Shown piece by piece: positions 7,251 through 13,285 of a stretch of DNA of 23,888 nt. Made by a program: the position numbers and the translations under genes. Numbering within the stretch: position 1 is the first letter of the stretch; each line of letters begins with the position of its first letter. The notes below the pieces were generated by a model. The model was not told the DNA's origin. It saw only the letters and a program-made list of their open reading frames with translations, and made no database searches. The DNA is from Candidatus Vogelbacteria bacterium CG10_big_fil_rev_8_21_14_0_10_51_16 (GTDB lineage: Bacteria > Patescibacteriota > Minisyncoccia > Phycocordibacterales > JACRKE01): assembly GCA_002774795.1 (NCBI GenBank), contig PCYI01000019.1, positions 5,771-29,658 of the forward strand, written 5' to 3'.

Positions 7251-9173
7251 ATGTCCGGACTATTCCGACGGAAAGAAACCGAAGGAAAGCGACGCAGACG
7301 AGAAAATGCCTTGCTCTACCTTACGCGCATAATGTGGCACTACTCAGCCGGTAACCGCCGAGTTGTACTCTTCTACACAGCCTTGTTTGTCCTTGCCATG
7401 GGGGTGACCCTTTTCGTGCACCCCCTCATTCGGGCGGCCATGATTGCCGTGGTGGAGAGTTACCCAGAGCTTCTCACCGCCGAGGGACTCGATTCGTTTA
7501 CTCGCCTGCTTCTCCTTGTGGTCGGGGCTCACTTTCTCTTTTCCGCGCTCCACTACCCGGGGAGAATAATGGAACAGGCGAATGAGTTCCGCATCTGGGC
7601 GCTTTTTCGTGAGCAGTACCTCGAAGGGGTGTTGGCTCGACCTCTTGCCTGGCACGCGGAACATCATTCCGCTGAACTGGCCGATACCATTGAAAAGGGG
7701 TCTAGTGCCATTTCGGACTTCTCGGGTGAGAACTTCCAAAACGTCTACGCGCTCACCAAGCTCGTCGGCGTGCTTGGAATGTTGTGCTGGCTCTTTCCTG
7801 TGTCTGCCCCCATCGTTGTCGTCATGCTCATGGTGAGTATCGCGATTACGATGCTCTGCGACAGGGTGATTGTGCCACTCTATAAACAGATTAGTAGGGC
7901 GGAAAACAGCGTCTCAAAGCATGCGCTCGACACTATTACGAACATCACCACGGCTATAATCCTGCGCATTGAAAGTTTGCTTTACTATGCTATCAGAGCA
8001 AGCATTTGGAATGTGTGGGAGGTTGTTCGTCCGTCAATTCGTTGGAATGAAGCAAAATGGTTTCTTGCAAGCACCTGCTGTGTGGCGATGAAAGTGATTG
8101 TGCTTTGGTCGTACGCACTAGCGCGTTACGACGCGAAAGCCGGCTTTGTATTGGCAGAATTCTATCTTCTCATGTACTACCTCGATGAGATGAGTGAACT
8201 CTTCTACGAATTCACGAGTCGGTACGGCACGATGCTCCGGCGACAGGCGCGCGTCTACCACGCCGAAGACGAGCTGGCTGTGGCTTTCGGTGACGAGAAA
8301 CTCACCAACCATGTCTTGCCATTGGACTGGCGAGAGGTGATGGTGAAAGACCTCTCCTTCTCATACCATGGTGAGAATAGCGACCAGCAGTTAAACGATG
8401 TCGCCATGCGCATCGGGCGCGGGGAGAGGATTGCCCTCGTCGGCCCCTCTGGAGGCGGTAAGACCACCGTGCTGAAGCTCCTGCGCGGTCTCTATGAGGC
8501 ACAGGGATACGAGCTTAGGGTGGATGGACTGTCGGTGCCGGAGGGCTTTGCCGGCATCGCGCGGGCAATCTCGCTTATTCCGCAGAATCCGGAGATTTTC
8601 GCGAGGTCGGTGGGGTACAACATCACCCTCGGAGTGGAGCACCCGCCTGCCCTGATAGAGCAGTGCATCGAGCTTGCCTGTTTCGTTGACGTGCTCTCCA
8701 TTTTGCCTCGCGGCATGGAGTCGCATGTAAACGAGAGAGGCATGAGTCTCTCTGGCGGTCAGCGCCAGCGCTTGGCTCTGGCGCGAGGGCTACTGGCCTC
8801 CCTCGACAAGAGCGTCGTTCTTCTCGATGAGCCGACCGCGTCGCTCGACAAGGCGTCGGTACTCCGTTTCTATCGGGGCATCTTCGAGGCTTTCGCGGAC
8901 AAGGCGGTGATAGTGTCTCTCCATGACCTCCACCTCCTCCACCTCTTCGACACCATCTACATGCTTGAGGGTGGACGGGTGGTGGGGGTGGGCACGCAGG
9001 AGCACCTCATGGCAACCTGTTTGCCATTCCGGAGATTTCTGCTCGAGGCTGAGATGGCACCCAAGACGTCACCGGCGCAACCGCTTTGTCACCACTGCGG
9101 CGAGCCGGTAGACCTGCCGAACTCCGAGACCAGCATTGGTAATGCTATCGCAGAATGTCGCGCGCATACCTAG
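7251..9173 (+). CDS. ABC transporter half-molecule (exporter type, TMD-NBD)
   Basis: A 640-residue protein; ATG 7251 is chosen over TTG 7245 because AAGGAG (7238-7243) sits 7 bases upstream. A basic N-terminus precedes a transmembrane region with about six hydrophobic segments between residues 35 and 320. The nucleotide-binding domain has Walker A GPSGGGKTT (398-406), Q-loop Gln445, signature LSGGQRQRLALARG (500-513), Walker B VVLLDEPTAS, and H-loop His558. All catalytic motifs are intact, so it should work as a homo- or heterodimeric ATP-driven exporter; no partner subunit is adjacent and the substrate is unknown. After the NBD comes an unusual tail of about 40 residues with CHHC and another Cys near the end, possibly a lone metal-binding knuckle. 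A TTGACA lies at 7150-7155, but no convincing -10 follows. Confidence 0.92.
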   Translation: MSGLFRRKETEGKRRRRENALLYLTRIMWHYSAGNRRVVLFYTALFVLAMGVTLFVHPLIRAAMIAVVESYPELLTAEGLDSFTRLLLLVVGAHFLFSALHYPGRIMEQANEFRIWALFREQYLEGVLARPLAWHAEHHSAELADTIEKGSSAISDFSGENFQNVYALTKLVGVLGMLCWLFPVSAPIVVVMLMVSIAITMLCDRVIVPLYKQISRAENSVSKHALDTITNITTAIILRIESLLYYAIRASIWNVWEVVRPSIRWNEAKWFLASTCCVAMKVIVLWSYALARYDAKAGFVLAEFYLLMYYLDEMSELFYEFTSRYGTMLRRQARVYHAEDELAVAFGDEKLTNHVLPLDWREVMVKDLSFSYHGENSDQQLNDVAMRIGRGERIALVGPSGGGKTTVLKLLRGLYEAQGYELRVDGLSVPEGFAGIARAISLIPQNPEIFARSVGYNITLGVEHPPALIEQCIELACFVDVLSILPRGMESHVNERGMSLSGGQRQRLALARGLLASLDKSVVLLDEPTASLDKASVLRFYRGIFEAFADKAVIVSLHDLHLLHLFDTIYMLEGGRVVGVGTQEHLMATCLPFRRFLLEAEMAPKTSPAQPLCHHCGEPVDLPNSETSIGNAIAECRAHT

Positions 9174-9218
9174 CTCATTTTGTGTCGTGTGGCCTCAACT
9201 AGTGGTCCGCACGACACC

Positions 9219-9250
9219 GACACCTCCACCCGGGGGTGTCTTTCTTTTTG
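9219..9250 (+). terminator. intrinsic terminator of the ABC transporter gene
   Basis: GACACC (9219-9224) pairs with GGTGTC (9235-9240), followed directly by TTTCTTTTTG. Confidence 0.75.
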
Positions 9251-9341
9251 TGGATAACTCACCGAAGTCTCCCTTCCGCATTGTGAGTTACGAAACTCAA
9301 AGTTCCGTAGAGAGAAGAGGTTGTGGATAGTATGTGGATAA
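9249..9341 (+). other. cluster of DnaA-box-like sites
   Basis: TGTGGATAA at 9249-9257 and 9333-9341 are exact reverse complements of the consensus TTATCCACA. TGTGGATAG at 9322-9330 has one mismatch and lies exactly 11 bp (one helical turn) from the last site. All three have the same orientation. AGGGGATAA (9356-9364) is a weaker fourth. A further exact box lies at 10986-10994. Whether this is an origin, a DnaA titration site or chance is open. Confidence 0.5.
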
Positions 9342-9368
9342 AAAGTGTGTAAAACAGGGGATAATCGC

Positions 9369-9396
9369 TTGACTTTAAAAATGACGGTGGTAGGAT
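9369..9396 (+). promoter_or_regulatory. promoter of the small secreted protein gene
   Basis: TTGACT (9369-9374), a 16-bp spacer and TAGGAT (9391-9396). The predicted start is near 9403, giving a leader of about 40 nt that contains the Shine-Dalgarno AAAGGAAG (9428-9435). Confidence 0.5.
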
Positions 9397-9441
9397 AACT
9401 GGTCTTACTCCAAAATAACCCGTTACGAAAGGAAGTGGAAG

Positions 9442-9804
9442 ATGTTTGCTCGAATAGGTCTTTCCAGTTTGATTACCTTGATTGCTGTGCTGGTGCTCGG
9501 GTTTACCCCGGCATTTGCCACCGAACCTGGCACTAGCGCTCCGTTGCCGGCCGTCCTTGAGACGGTCGCTACGGAGAATGGCTTTCCGCTCAGCCCCACC
9601 TCGTCCAGTCTGCCAGAGGATCCAATCCTCGAGGCAGAGTACTACGCTTTTCTCCTCGACGAAGAGGAGATGGACAAGTACCAGGACGAGCAAGACGCCG
9701 CCTGGGAGGAGATGCGGGCCGATGAGCGGCGCGAAGCCGTCGCCGAGGCCGCGAACGAGGTACAGCACGCCATGCGTGCCGAGGGCTTCGAGACGACGGA
9801 CTAG
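9442..9804 (+). CDS. small secreted acidic protein, unknown function
   Basis: A 120-residue protein with a clear Sec signal peptide: MFARIGLSS, then a hydrophobic core LITLIAVLVLGF, and a likely cleavage after AFA (about residue 26). The mature part is strongly acidic, with a Pro/Ser/Thr-rich first half and a Glu/Asp/Ala-rich helical second half (EEEMDKYQDEQDAAWEEM, then DERREAVAEAANEV). No Cys or recognisable domain is seen. It has a Shine-Dalgarno with 6-base spacing, its own promoter and a terminator, so it is an independent, probably well-expressed unit. I do not recognise a family. Confidence 0.75.
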   Translation: MFARIGLSSLITLIAVLVLGFTPAFATEPGTSAPLPAVLETVATENGFPLSPTSSSLPEDPILEAEYYAFLLDEEEMDKYQDEQDAAWEEMRADERREAVAEAANEVQHAMRAEGFETTD

Positions 9805-9870
9805 CTCCATCGCTCCTGCCCTCCCCCTCGTATTATCCCCCCCATGCCAGTCATCACCATGACCCCGTCC

Positions 9871-9899
9871 GCCCGCTACGTTAAGCGGGCTTTCCTTTT
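9871..9899 (+). terminator. intrinsic terminator of the small secreted protein gene
   Basis: GCCCGCT (9871-9877) and AGCGGGC (9884-9890) form a 7-bp stem with a 6-base loop, followed by TTTCCTTTT. Confidence 0.75.
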
Positions 9900-9903
9900 G
9901 CCC

Positions 9904-9953
9904 AAAAAATGAAGGGTTCAACCTTTCAGGAAAGGTTGAACCCTTCATTTTTT
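9904..9953. terminator. 24-bp perfect stem, bidirectional terminator
   Basis: Positions 9904-9927 and 9930-9953 are exact reverse complements, beginning with six A and ending with six T, so it works as a stem plus U tract on both strands. It sits between convergent genes (9442-9804 on + and 10016-10705 on -), where a shared terminator is expected. Confidence 0.8.
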
Positions 9954-9954
9954 G

Positions 9955-9989
9955 TAAAAAAACGTCCTGTTCCGCTTGGAACAGGACGT
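9955..9989 (-). terminator. intrinsic terminator of the 10016-10705 gene
   Basis: ACGTCCTGTTCC (9962-9973) and GGAACAGGACGT (9978-9989) form a 12-bp stem with a 4-base loop. On the minus strand it is followed by seven T (A run 9955-9961). Confidence 0.82.
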
Positions 9990-10015
9990 CGATTCGTGTC
10001 GAGGTGTCACCACCG

Positions 10016-10705
10016 TCACCTCTTCAATTTTGCTCGTTTATCGTTGCGAATGGGGAGAATTACGCGGGCAATGATGTCATCCGGCAGGGTTGCGTGGTGG
10101 CCGTTTTGTCTGCGGTAGAAACCGATGCGCATGACGCATCGGGCGAGCGTTATCGAGAGGGGCGACTTGTCGGGGAGTCCGCTTGGTATCGTCGCCCTGA
10201 GGTGCTGGACGAAGATCAGGCCCCCGTGCCCACTCGCGGCCGCGACCCGGGTGCGGATCTGGAGGTTACTCCAGCTCGGGAAGTTTCCATAGTTGTCGAG
10301 CTCAATTCGCTCCTCCCTGACCATAAGGCGGAAGCGAGTCTCGATGCGCTCGAAGGTGAGCGCCACTCGATTCGTAAGCAGTTTATTCTGCTGGTCTCGG
10401 AAAAAAAGCAAGAGCTGTGATGGGGTCTCTGTTGTCACCCCTTTCCCAATGGGGTTCACACAACTGATAGCCAGCAGGCGATTGCGACGGGTCTCAATGG
10501 CGAGCACCGTCCGCCCGAGATCAAAGCCCAACTCCCGGTCCGTCATCCCGCACCGTGGGTCGGTGATGAGAAGGTCTTCGCGAAGCGACCACGGTCGCCC
10601 GGAGTTTTGCGTGTAGTGGGCTCCGATAGCCCGGTTGCGCCTCTTCTGCCCTCTATTTTTCTCTGGGTTGGCCTTTCGCCAGGCCTTGGCCCGGGCGTAG
10701 TTCAC
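10016..10705 (-). CDS. orphan protein with a SANT/HTH-like segment, possibly DNA-binding
   Basis: A 229-residue basic protein starting at GTG 10705, supported by AGGAGG 6 bases upstream. Residues 1-30 (ARAKAWRKANPEKNRGQKRR) resemble the basic linker often seen in phage-like HNH or HTH proteins. Residues 37-77 (RPWSLREDLLITDP, then MTDRELGFDLGRTVLAIETR) fit a SANT/Myb-like or HTH fold with a W-x-x-x-E-D opening and a LGRT-x-x-AI recognition helix. The remaining 150 residues are not recognised and no HNH or GIY-YIG catalytic motif is visible. Promoter and terminator are both well defined, so it is a single-gene unit. A DNA-binding role is inferred from composition and the weak motif only. Confidence 0.65.
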   Translation of the reverse strand: MNYARAKAWRKANPEKNRGQKRRNRAIGAHYTQNSGRPWSLREDLLITDPRCGMTDRELGFDLGRTVLAIETRRNRLLAISCVNPIGKGVTTETPSQLLLFFRDQQNKLLTNRVALTFERIETRFRLMVREERIELDNYGNFPSWSNLQIRTRVAAASGHGGLIFVQHLRATIPSGLPDKSPLSITLARCVMRIGFYRRQNGHHATLPDDIIARVILPIRNDKRAKLKR

Positions 10706-10798
10706 TGGAAACCTCCTGTCGTTATTGGCTTACATTAATGGTAGGACCCTTGCCAGCATGAAGAAAAGCAGACAATTGCGTTCTTGGCAATGCTATCC

Positions 10799-10828
10799 AT
10801 TATATCAGCTACACTAATTTTGTGTTCA
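10799..10828 (-). promoter_or_regulatory. extended -10 promoter for the 10016-10705 gene
   Basis: On the minus strand TGATATAAT gives an extended -10 with a perfect TATAAT (10799-10804), and TGAACA (10823-10828) is a partial -35 at 18 bp. TGTGTTCA occurs twice around the -35 (10821-10828 and 10832-10839), a possible activator or repressor site. The predicted leader is about 85 nt. Confidence 0.6.
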
Positions 10829-10843
10829 GCTTGTGTTCAAGGT

Positions 10844-10962
10844 CAGACCGTCCGAAAACAGCCCGGAAGCAAGGCTTCTTAATTGGTACAACAACCCACG
10901 TGGCTAAAAGTAAGAAGTTTTTGCTACAGCAGAAGCCTTGCTTCTTGTTTTCGGACGGTCTG
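10844..10962. repeat. 119-bp long-stem inverted repeat element
   Basis: Outer arms CAGACCGTCCGAAAACA (10844-10860) and its exact complement (10946-10962) give 17 bp. After an internal loop, AAGCAAGGCTTCT (10867-10879) and its exact complement (10931-10943) give 13 bp more, closing a 51-nt loop. The gap 10706-11120 contains this element, the promoter above, a DnaA box and the next terminator, and no convincing gene. It could be a structured RNA or a small non-autonomous (MITE-like) element; no target-site duplication is evident. Confidence 0.75.
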
Positions 10963-10985
10963 TACAAAAGGGAGACTTATGTGAG

Positions 10986-10994
10986 TTATCCACA
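10986..10994 (+). other. isolated exact DnaA box
   Basis: TTATCCACA, identical to the consensus, between the long hairpin and the terminator of the next gene. It is opposite in orientation to the sites at 9249-9341. Confidence 0.4.
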
Positions 10995-11009
10995 GCGTGA
11001 CGTGAAATG

Positions 11010-11051
11010 AAAAACCCCCCGACGCGCCGATGATGGTGGCGCGCCAGGGGG
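11010..11051 (-). terminator. intrinsic terminator of the 11121-11822 gene
   Basis: On the minus strand GGGGG/CCCCC and CGCGCC/GGCGCG pairs form a stem with a small internal loop and a 9-base hairpin loop, followed by TTTTT (A run 11010-11014). Confidence 0.8.
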
Positions 11052-11120
11052 CGGGGGTGACCGGGCGTGGACTTACCCGGTCGGGCAGAGCTTGGATGCT
11101 CGGCGTGTGGGAGGAGGCCC

Positions 11121-11822
11121 TCAGTCCATCTTGGACGTGGTGGCGGTCTGGGACTTGACCTTGGCGGTCTGGGTGGGCTTCGTCGCCTTCGCCTTGATGG
11201 CGAGGGTGGCGATGTTCTTCGCCAGCAGGCTCTTCACCTGCGGGGCCGAGATTCCGGCGGTCTGGAACTTGATGCCGTACTTGCGCGACTGGGTCCGGAT
11301 GGACTCGAGCTTGCTGTTGAAGCTCGTCTTGTTCAGGCCCTTGCGAAGCTGGGCGGTTCGGTACTGCAGCTTGGCGGTATTGAACGCCGCCTTGAAGTAC
11401 TTGGTCGCCCGGGCGAGGTGAGTCGCCTGAGTGCGGGTCATCTTGATACCAGCCGTCTGGGAGCCGAACGCCTTGAAGGTGTTCCAGATGGTGCCGTACG
11501 TCGGCACGCCCTTGACCTGGGGGGGGGTGACGAACTTGGCACGCATGACCTTGGCCGGGGTGGCCTTGGCAACGGCGGTCTGGAGATAGCCGAGCGACTT
11601 CCGCAGGTGGCTTGCGGCCACCTTGTTCGGGGCCACGGGGGCCTGAAGCAGGGCGTCGACCTGGGCGTCCAGGATGGCCAGCGTCTGCTGGGCCTGGAAC
11701 GTCGTCGAGGTGGCGACCTTGGCCTTCGTGGCCTTGGTCGGGGTCTTGGCCGCGAAAACGGCCGGAGCAGAGACGAGGCCGAGAGCCAGAGCGAAAACAA
11801 CGATGTGGGGCAAACGGAGCAT
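11121..11822 (-). CDS. secreted Lys/Thr/Ala-rich basic protein, unknown function
   Basis: A 233-residue protein starting at ATG 11822 with a GGAGGA Shine-Dalgarno. Residues 1-24 are a Sec signal peptide (MLRLPHIVVFALALGLVSAP, cleavage likely after VFA). The mature protein is very basic and built largely of Lys, Thr, Ala, Gln and Ser, with no Cys. Segments such as KTPTKATKAK near the start and KATKPTQTAKVKSQTATT at the end are low-complexity; the centre (about 45-205) is helical with regular hydrophobic positions. It could bind polyanions such as DNA or cell-wall polymers, but nothing identifies a family. GC-rich codon choice and strong expression signals set it apart from neighbours. Confidence 0.75.
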   Translation of the reverse strand: MLRLPHIVVFALALGLVSAPAVFAAKTPTKATKAKVATSTTFQAQQTLAILDAQVDALLQAPVAPNKVAASHLRKSLGYLQTAVAKATPAKVMRAKFVTPPQVKGVPTYGTIWNTFKAFGSQTAGIKMTRTQATHLARATKYFKAAFNTAKLQYRTAQLRKGLNKTSFNSKLESIRTQSRKYGIKFQTAGISAPQVKSLLAKNIATLAIKAKATKPTQTAKVKSQTATTSKMD

Positions 11823-11919
11823 TTGGAGTCCTCCTCCATCTGTAGAGAGCTGTGCGCTGAATGCGCAGTTTCCAAAACAGGTTGTTTTGAAAACCCCACG
11901 CGCTGTGCGTGGATAGAGT

Positions 11920-11997
11920 AGATTACAGGAAGAAAAATAAATGTCAACAATTTTTTGCTGTGGAAAAGTATAGAATATATGGTAGATGTTTTGTCAA
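11920..11997 (-). promoter_or_regulatory. candidate promoter region of the secreted basic protein gene
   Basis: Two exact TTGACA boxes on the minus strand: one at 11992-11997 with TATACT (11967-11972) at a long 19-bp spacing, and one at 11942-11947 with a poor TAATCT (11920-11925) at 16 bp. Which is used cannot be decided. TGTGGAAAA (11959-11967) between them is one base from a DnaA box. Confidence 0.4.
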
Positions 11998-12015
11998 CCC
12001 TACTCAAGAACAAAG

Positions 12016-12063
12016 ATTAAATGTACCAGGTACTTTTAAGTTAAAGTACCTGGTACATTTAAT
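12016..12063. repeat. 21-bp perfect hairpin between divergent genes
   Basis: Positions 12016-12036 and 12043-12063 are exact reverse complements with a 6-base loop. The arm contains TACCAGGTA, itself nearly palindromic. It lies between the secreted protein gene and the SPFH gene. No U tract follows on +, so it may be a repeat or operator rather than a terminator. Confidence 0.7.
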
Positions 12064-12121
12064 AGTGCACGGCTGGTCTAGTTGTGCTAGTCTTTTACTC
12101 ATTAATAGATAATCTCTTTTT

Positions 12122-12922
12122 ATGACCTACTCACTAGCGATAATTGTGGTTGTGGTCCTGCTTTGGACAATCAGGCAGGTGAATCAGTATGAAAGGGGAG
12201 TGGTGCTCACTCTCGGGCGCTACACCGGCATGAAAGAGCCGGGCTGGCGCATTATAGTGCCCATTTTTCAGAGCATGAAGAAGGTGGACATCCGCGTGAA
12301 AGCGGTGGACGTGCCATCACAGGAGGCCATTACCAAAGACAACATTTCTATTTCTATAAACGCCGTAATCTACTATAAAATTACCGACGCGGCCAAGGCT
12401 ATTCTTGAAGTGGAGAACTTCTACTACGCTATCTCTCAGCTCGCGCAGACCACTATGCGGAACGTAGTGGGCACGACCGAGCTCGACCACCTGCTCGCAA
12501 ACCGCGACGAGGTGTCGGCCCATATTCGGCAGATTATCGATGCGGCAAGCGACCCGTGGGGGATTCAGGTATTAAATGTGGAGCTTAAGGATATCGGCTT
12601 AAACGATGAAATGAAACGAGTGATGGGCAAGCAGGCCGAGGCCGAGCGCGAAAAGCGGGCCGTCATTATCAAGGCCGAGGGCGAAGTGGCGGCCGCTGAG
12701 AACATGGCCAAAGCGGCCCGCACTCTTGCTTCAGCCGAGGGGGCGCTCCACTTGCGCACCCTTCAGACGATAAACGACCTTTCTTCCGACCAGTCAAACA
12801 CAACCATCTGGATGATGCCGATTGAGGTCTTGCGAGCGGTGGATCGGTTAGGGCGTGATGAAAACAAACCATACTCGTCGGGCCAGGGCCACGGCGATAT
12901 CCGGCAGGCAGTTGTTCAATAA
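12122..12922 (+). CDS. SPFH/stomatin-like (slipin) membrane protein
   Basis: A 266-residue protein. Residues 4-17 form a short N-terminal membrane anchor, followed by the slipin signature VNQYERGVVLTLGRYTGMKE and PGWRIIVPIFQSMKKVDIR. The PHB/SPFH domain runs to about residue 180 (KDNISISINAVIYYKI, then LDHLLANRDEVSAHI). An Ala/Glu-rich coiled coil (AEAEREKRAVIIKAEGEVAA) and a SDQSNTTIWMMPIEVL tail complete the usual layout. Such proteins oligomerise into membrane microdomain scaffolds and often work with an NfeD-type protease partner, which is absent here. There is no Shine-Dalgarno. A GATAAT at 12108-12113 would place the transcript start about at the ATG, consistent with leaderless initiation. 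Confidence 0.92.
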   Translation: MTYSLAIIVVVVLLWTIRQVNQYERGVVLTLGRYTGMKEPGWRIIVPIFQSMKKVDIRVKAVDVPSQEAITKDNISISINAVIYYKITDAAKAILEVENFYYAISQLAQTTMRNVVGTTELDHLLANRDEVSAHIRQIIDAASDPWGIQVLNVELKDIGLNDEMKRVMGKQAEAEREKRAVIIKAEGEVAAAENMAKAARTLASAEGALHLRTLQTINDLSSDQSNTTIWMMPIEVLRAVDRLGRDENKPYSSGQGHGDIRQAVVQ

Positions 12923-13285
12923 AGTCGGTCGTCCGTCTTATCTCCGCCGCAAGCGGACGTGGTTTTCTGGACGCGTCCGATAAAGGGTTGAGTTCGCCGG
13001 GGCTTGTTGTTCTATTTTTCTTATCTACCTCTGACAGGTTGTCTACCGATACACAGTTTTCCTCTGCTAATGAGCGTTTATGCTCTTGTGAACTTGGTGT
13101 GCCGGGCCTGATTGTGTCGTCAGGATTGTTTGGATTGTCAGTGGGCATGATGGGTGAGCCGGCGCGGCAAGGTGCTTATAAAAATGAGGAAAAAGAAAAG
13201 CGCCAGTCTGGTTTTATGAATTGAAAAATATTGTAGCCCTTGTAGCCCACAGGACAGTCTTGTTTTTTTGCGTATAATAATTTCA
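12923..13285. other. 363-bp spacer between SPFH and helicase genes
   Basis: No gene can be supported. It contains a small hairpin, TCCGC/GCGGA near 12941-12955, that might weakly terminate the SPFH transcript, and a TTGTAGCCC direct repeat (two copies, near 13231-13248). Both strands have open frames (discussed among rejected items). The right end holds the helicase promoter. Confidence 0.4.
13251..13278 (+). promoter_or_regulatory. promoter of the helicase-methyltransferase gene, leaderless
   Basis: A perfect TATAAT (13273-13278) with AGGACA (13251-13256) as a partial -35 at 16 bp. The predicted start point coincides with the A of ATG 13286, and no Shine-Dalgarno is present. Confidence 0.5.

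Noticed and set aside
10016..10705. Possible homing endonuclease or transposase
   Set aside because: The basic N-terminus and SANT-like segment are suggestive, but no HNH, GIY-YIG, DDE or serine recombinase motif and no flanking inverted repeats are present.
10822..11010. Plus-strand 62-codon frame
   Set aside because: It covers both arms of the long inverted repeat, so its openness follows from the element rather than from coding.
11067..11921. Long plus-strand frame opposite the secreted basic protein
   Set aside because: It is a GC-rich antisense shadow; the minus gene has a signal peptide, Shine-Dalgarno and terminator.
12669..13148. Minus-strand open frame with a hydrophilic N-terminus (MPTDNPNNPDDTIRPG)
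   Set aside because: The first 80 residues look protein-like and could be a gene remnant, but there is no Shine-Dalgarno, it runs antisense into the well-supported SPFH gene, and the distal part is typical antisense composition.
12988..13224. Plus-strand 78-codon frame after the SPFH gene
   Set aside because: It begins at a TTG without a Shine-Dalgarno, has no recognisable features, and is mirrored by an equally plausible minus frame, so neither is supported.
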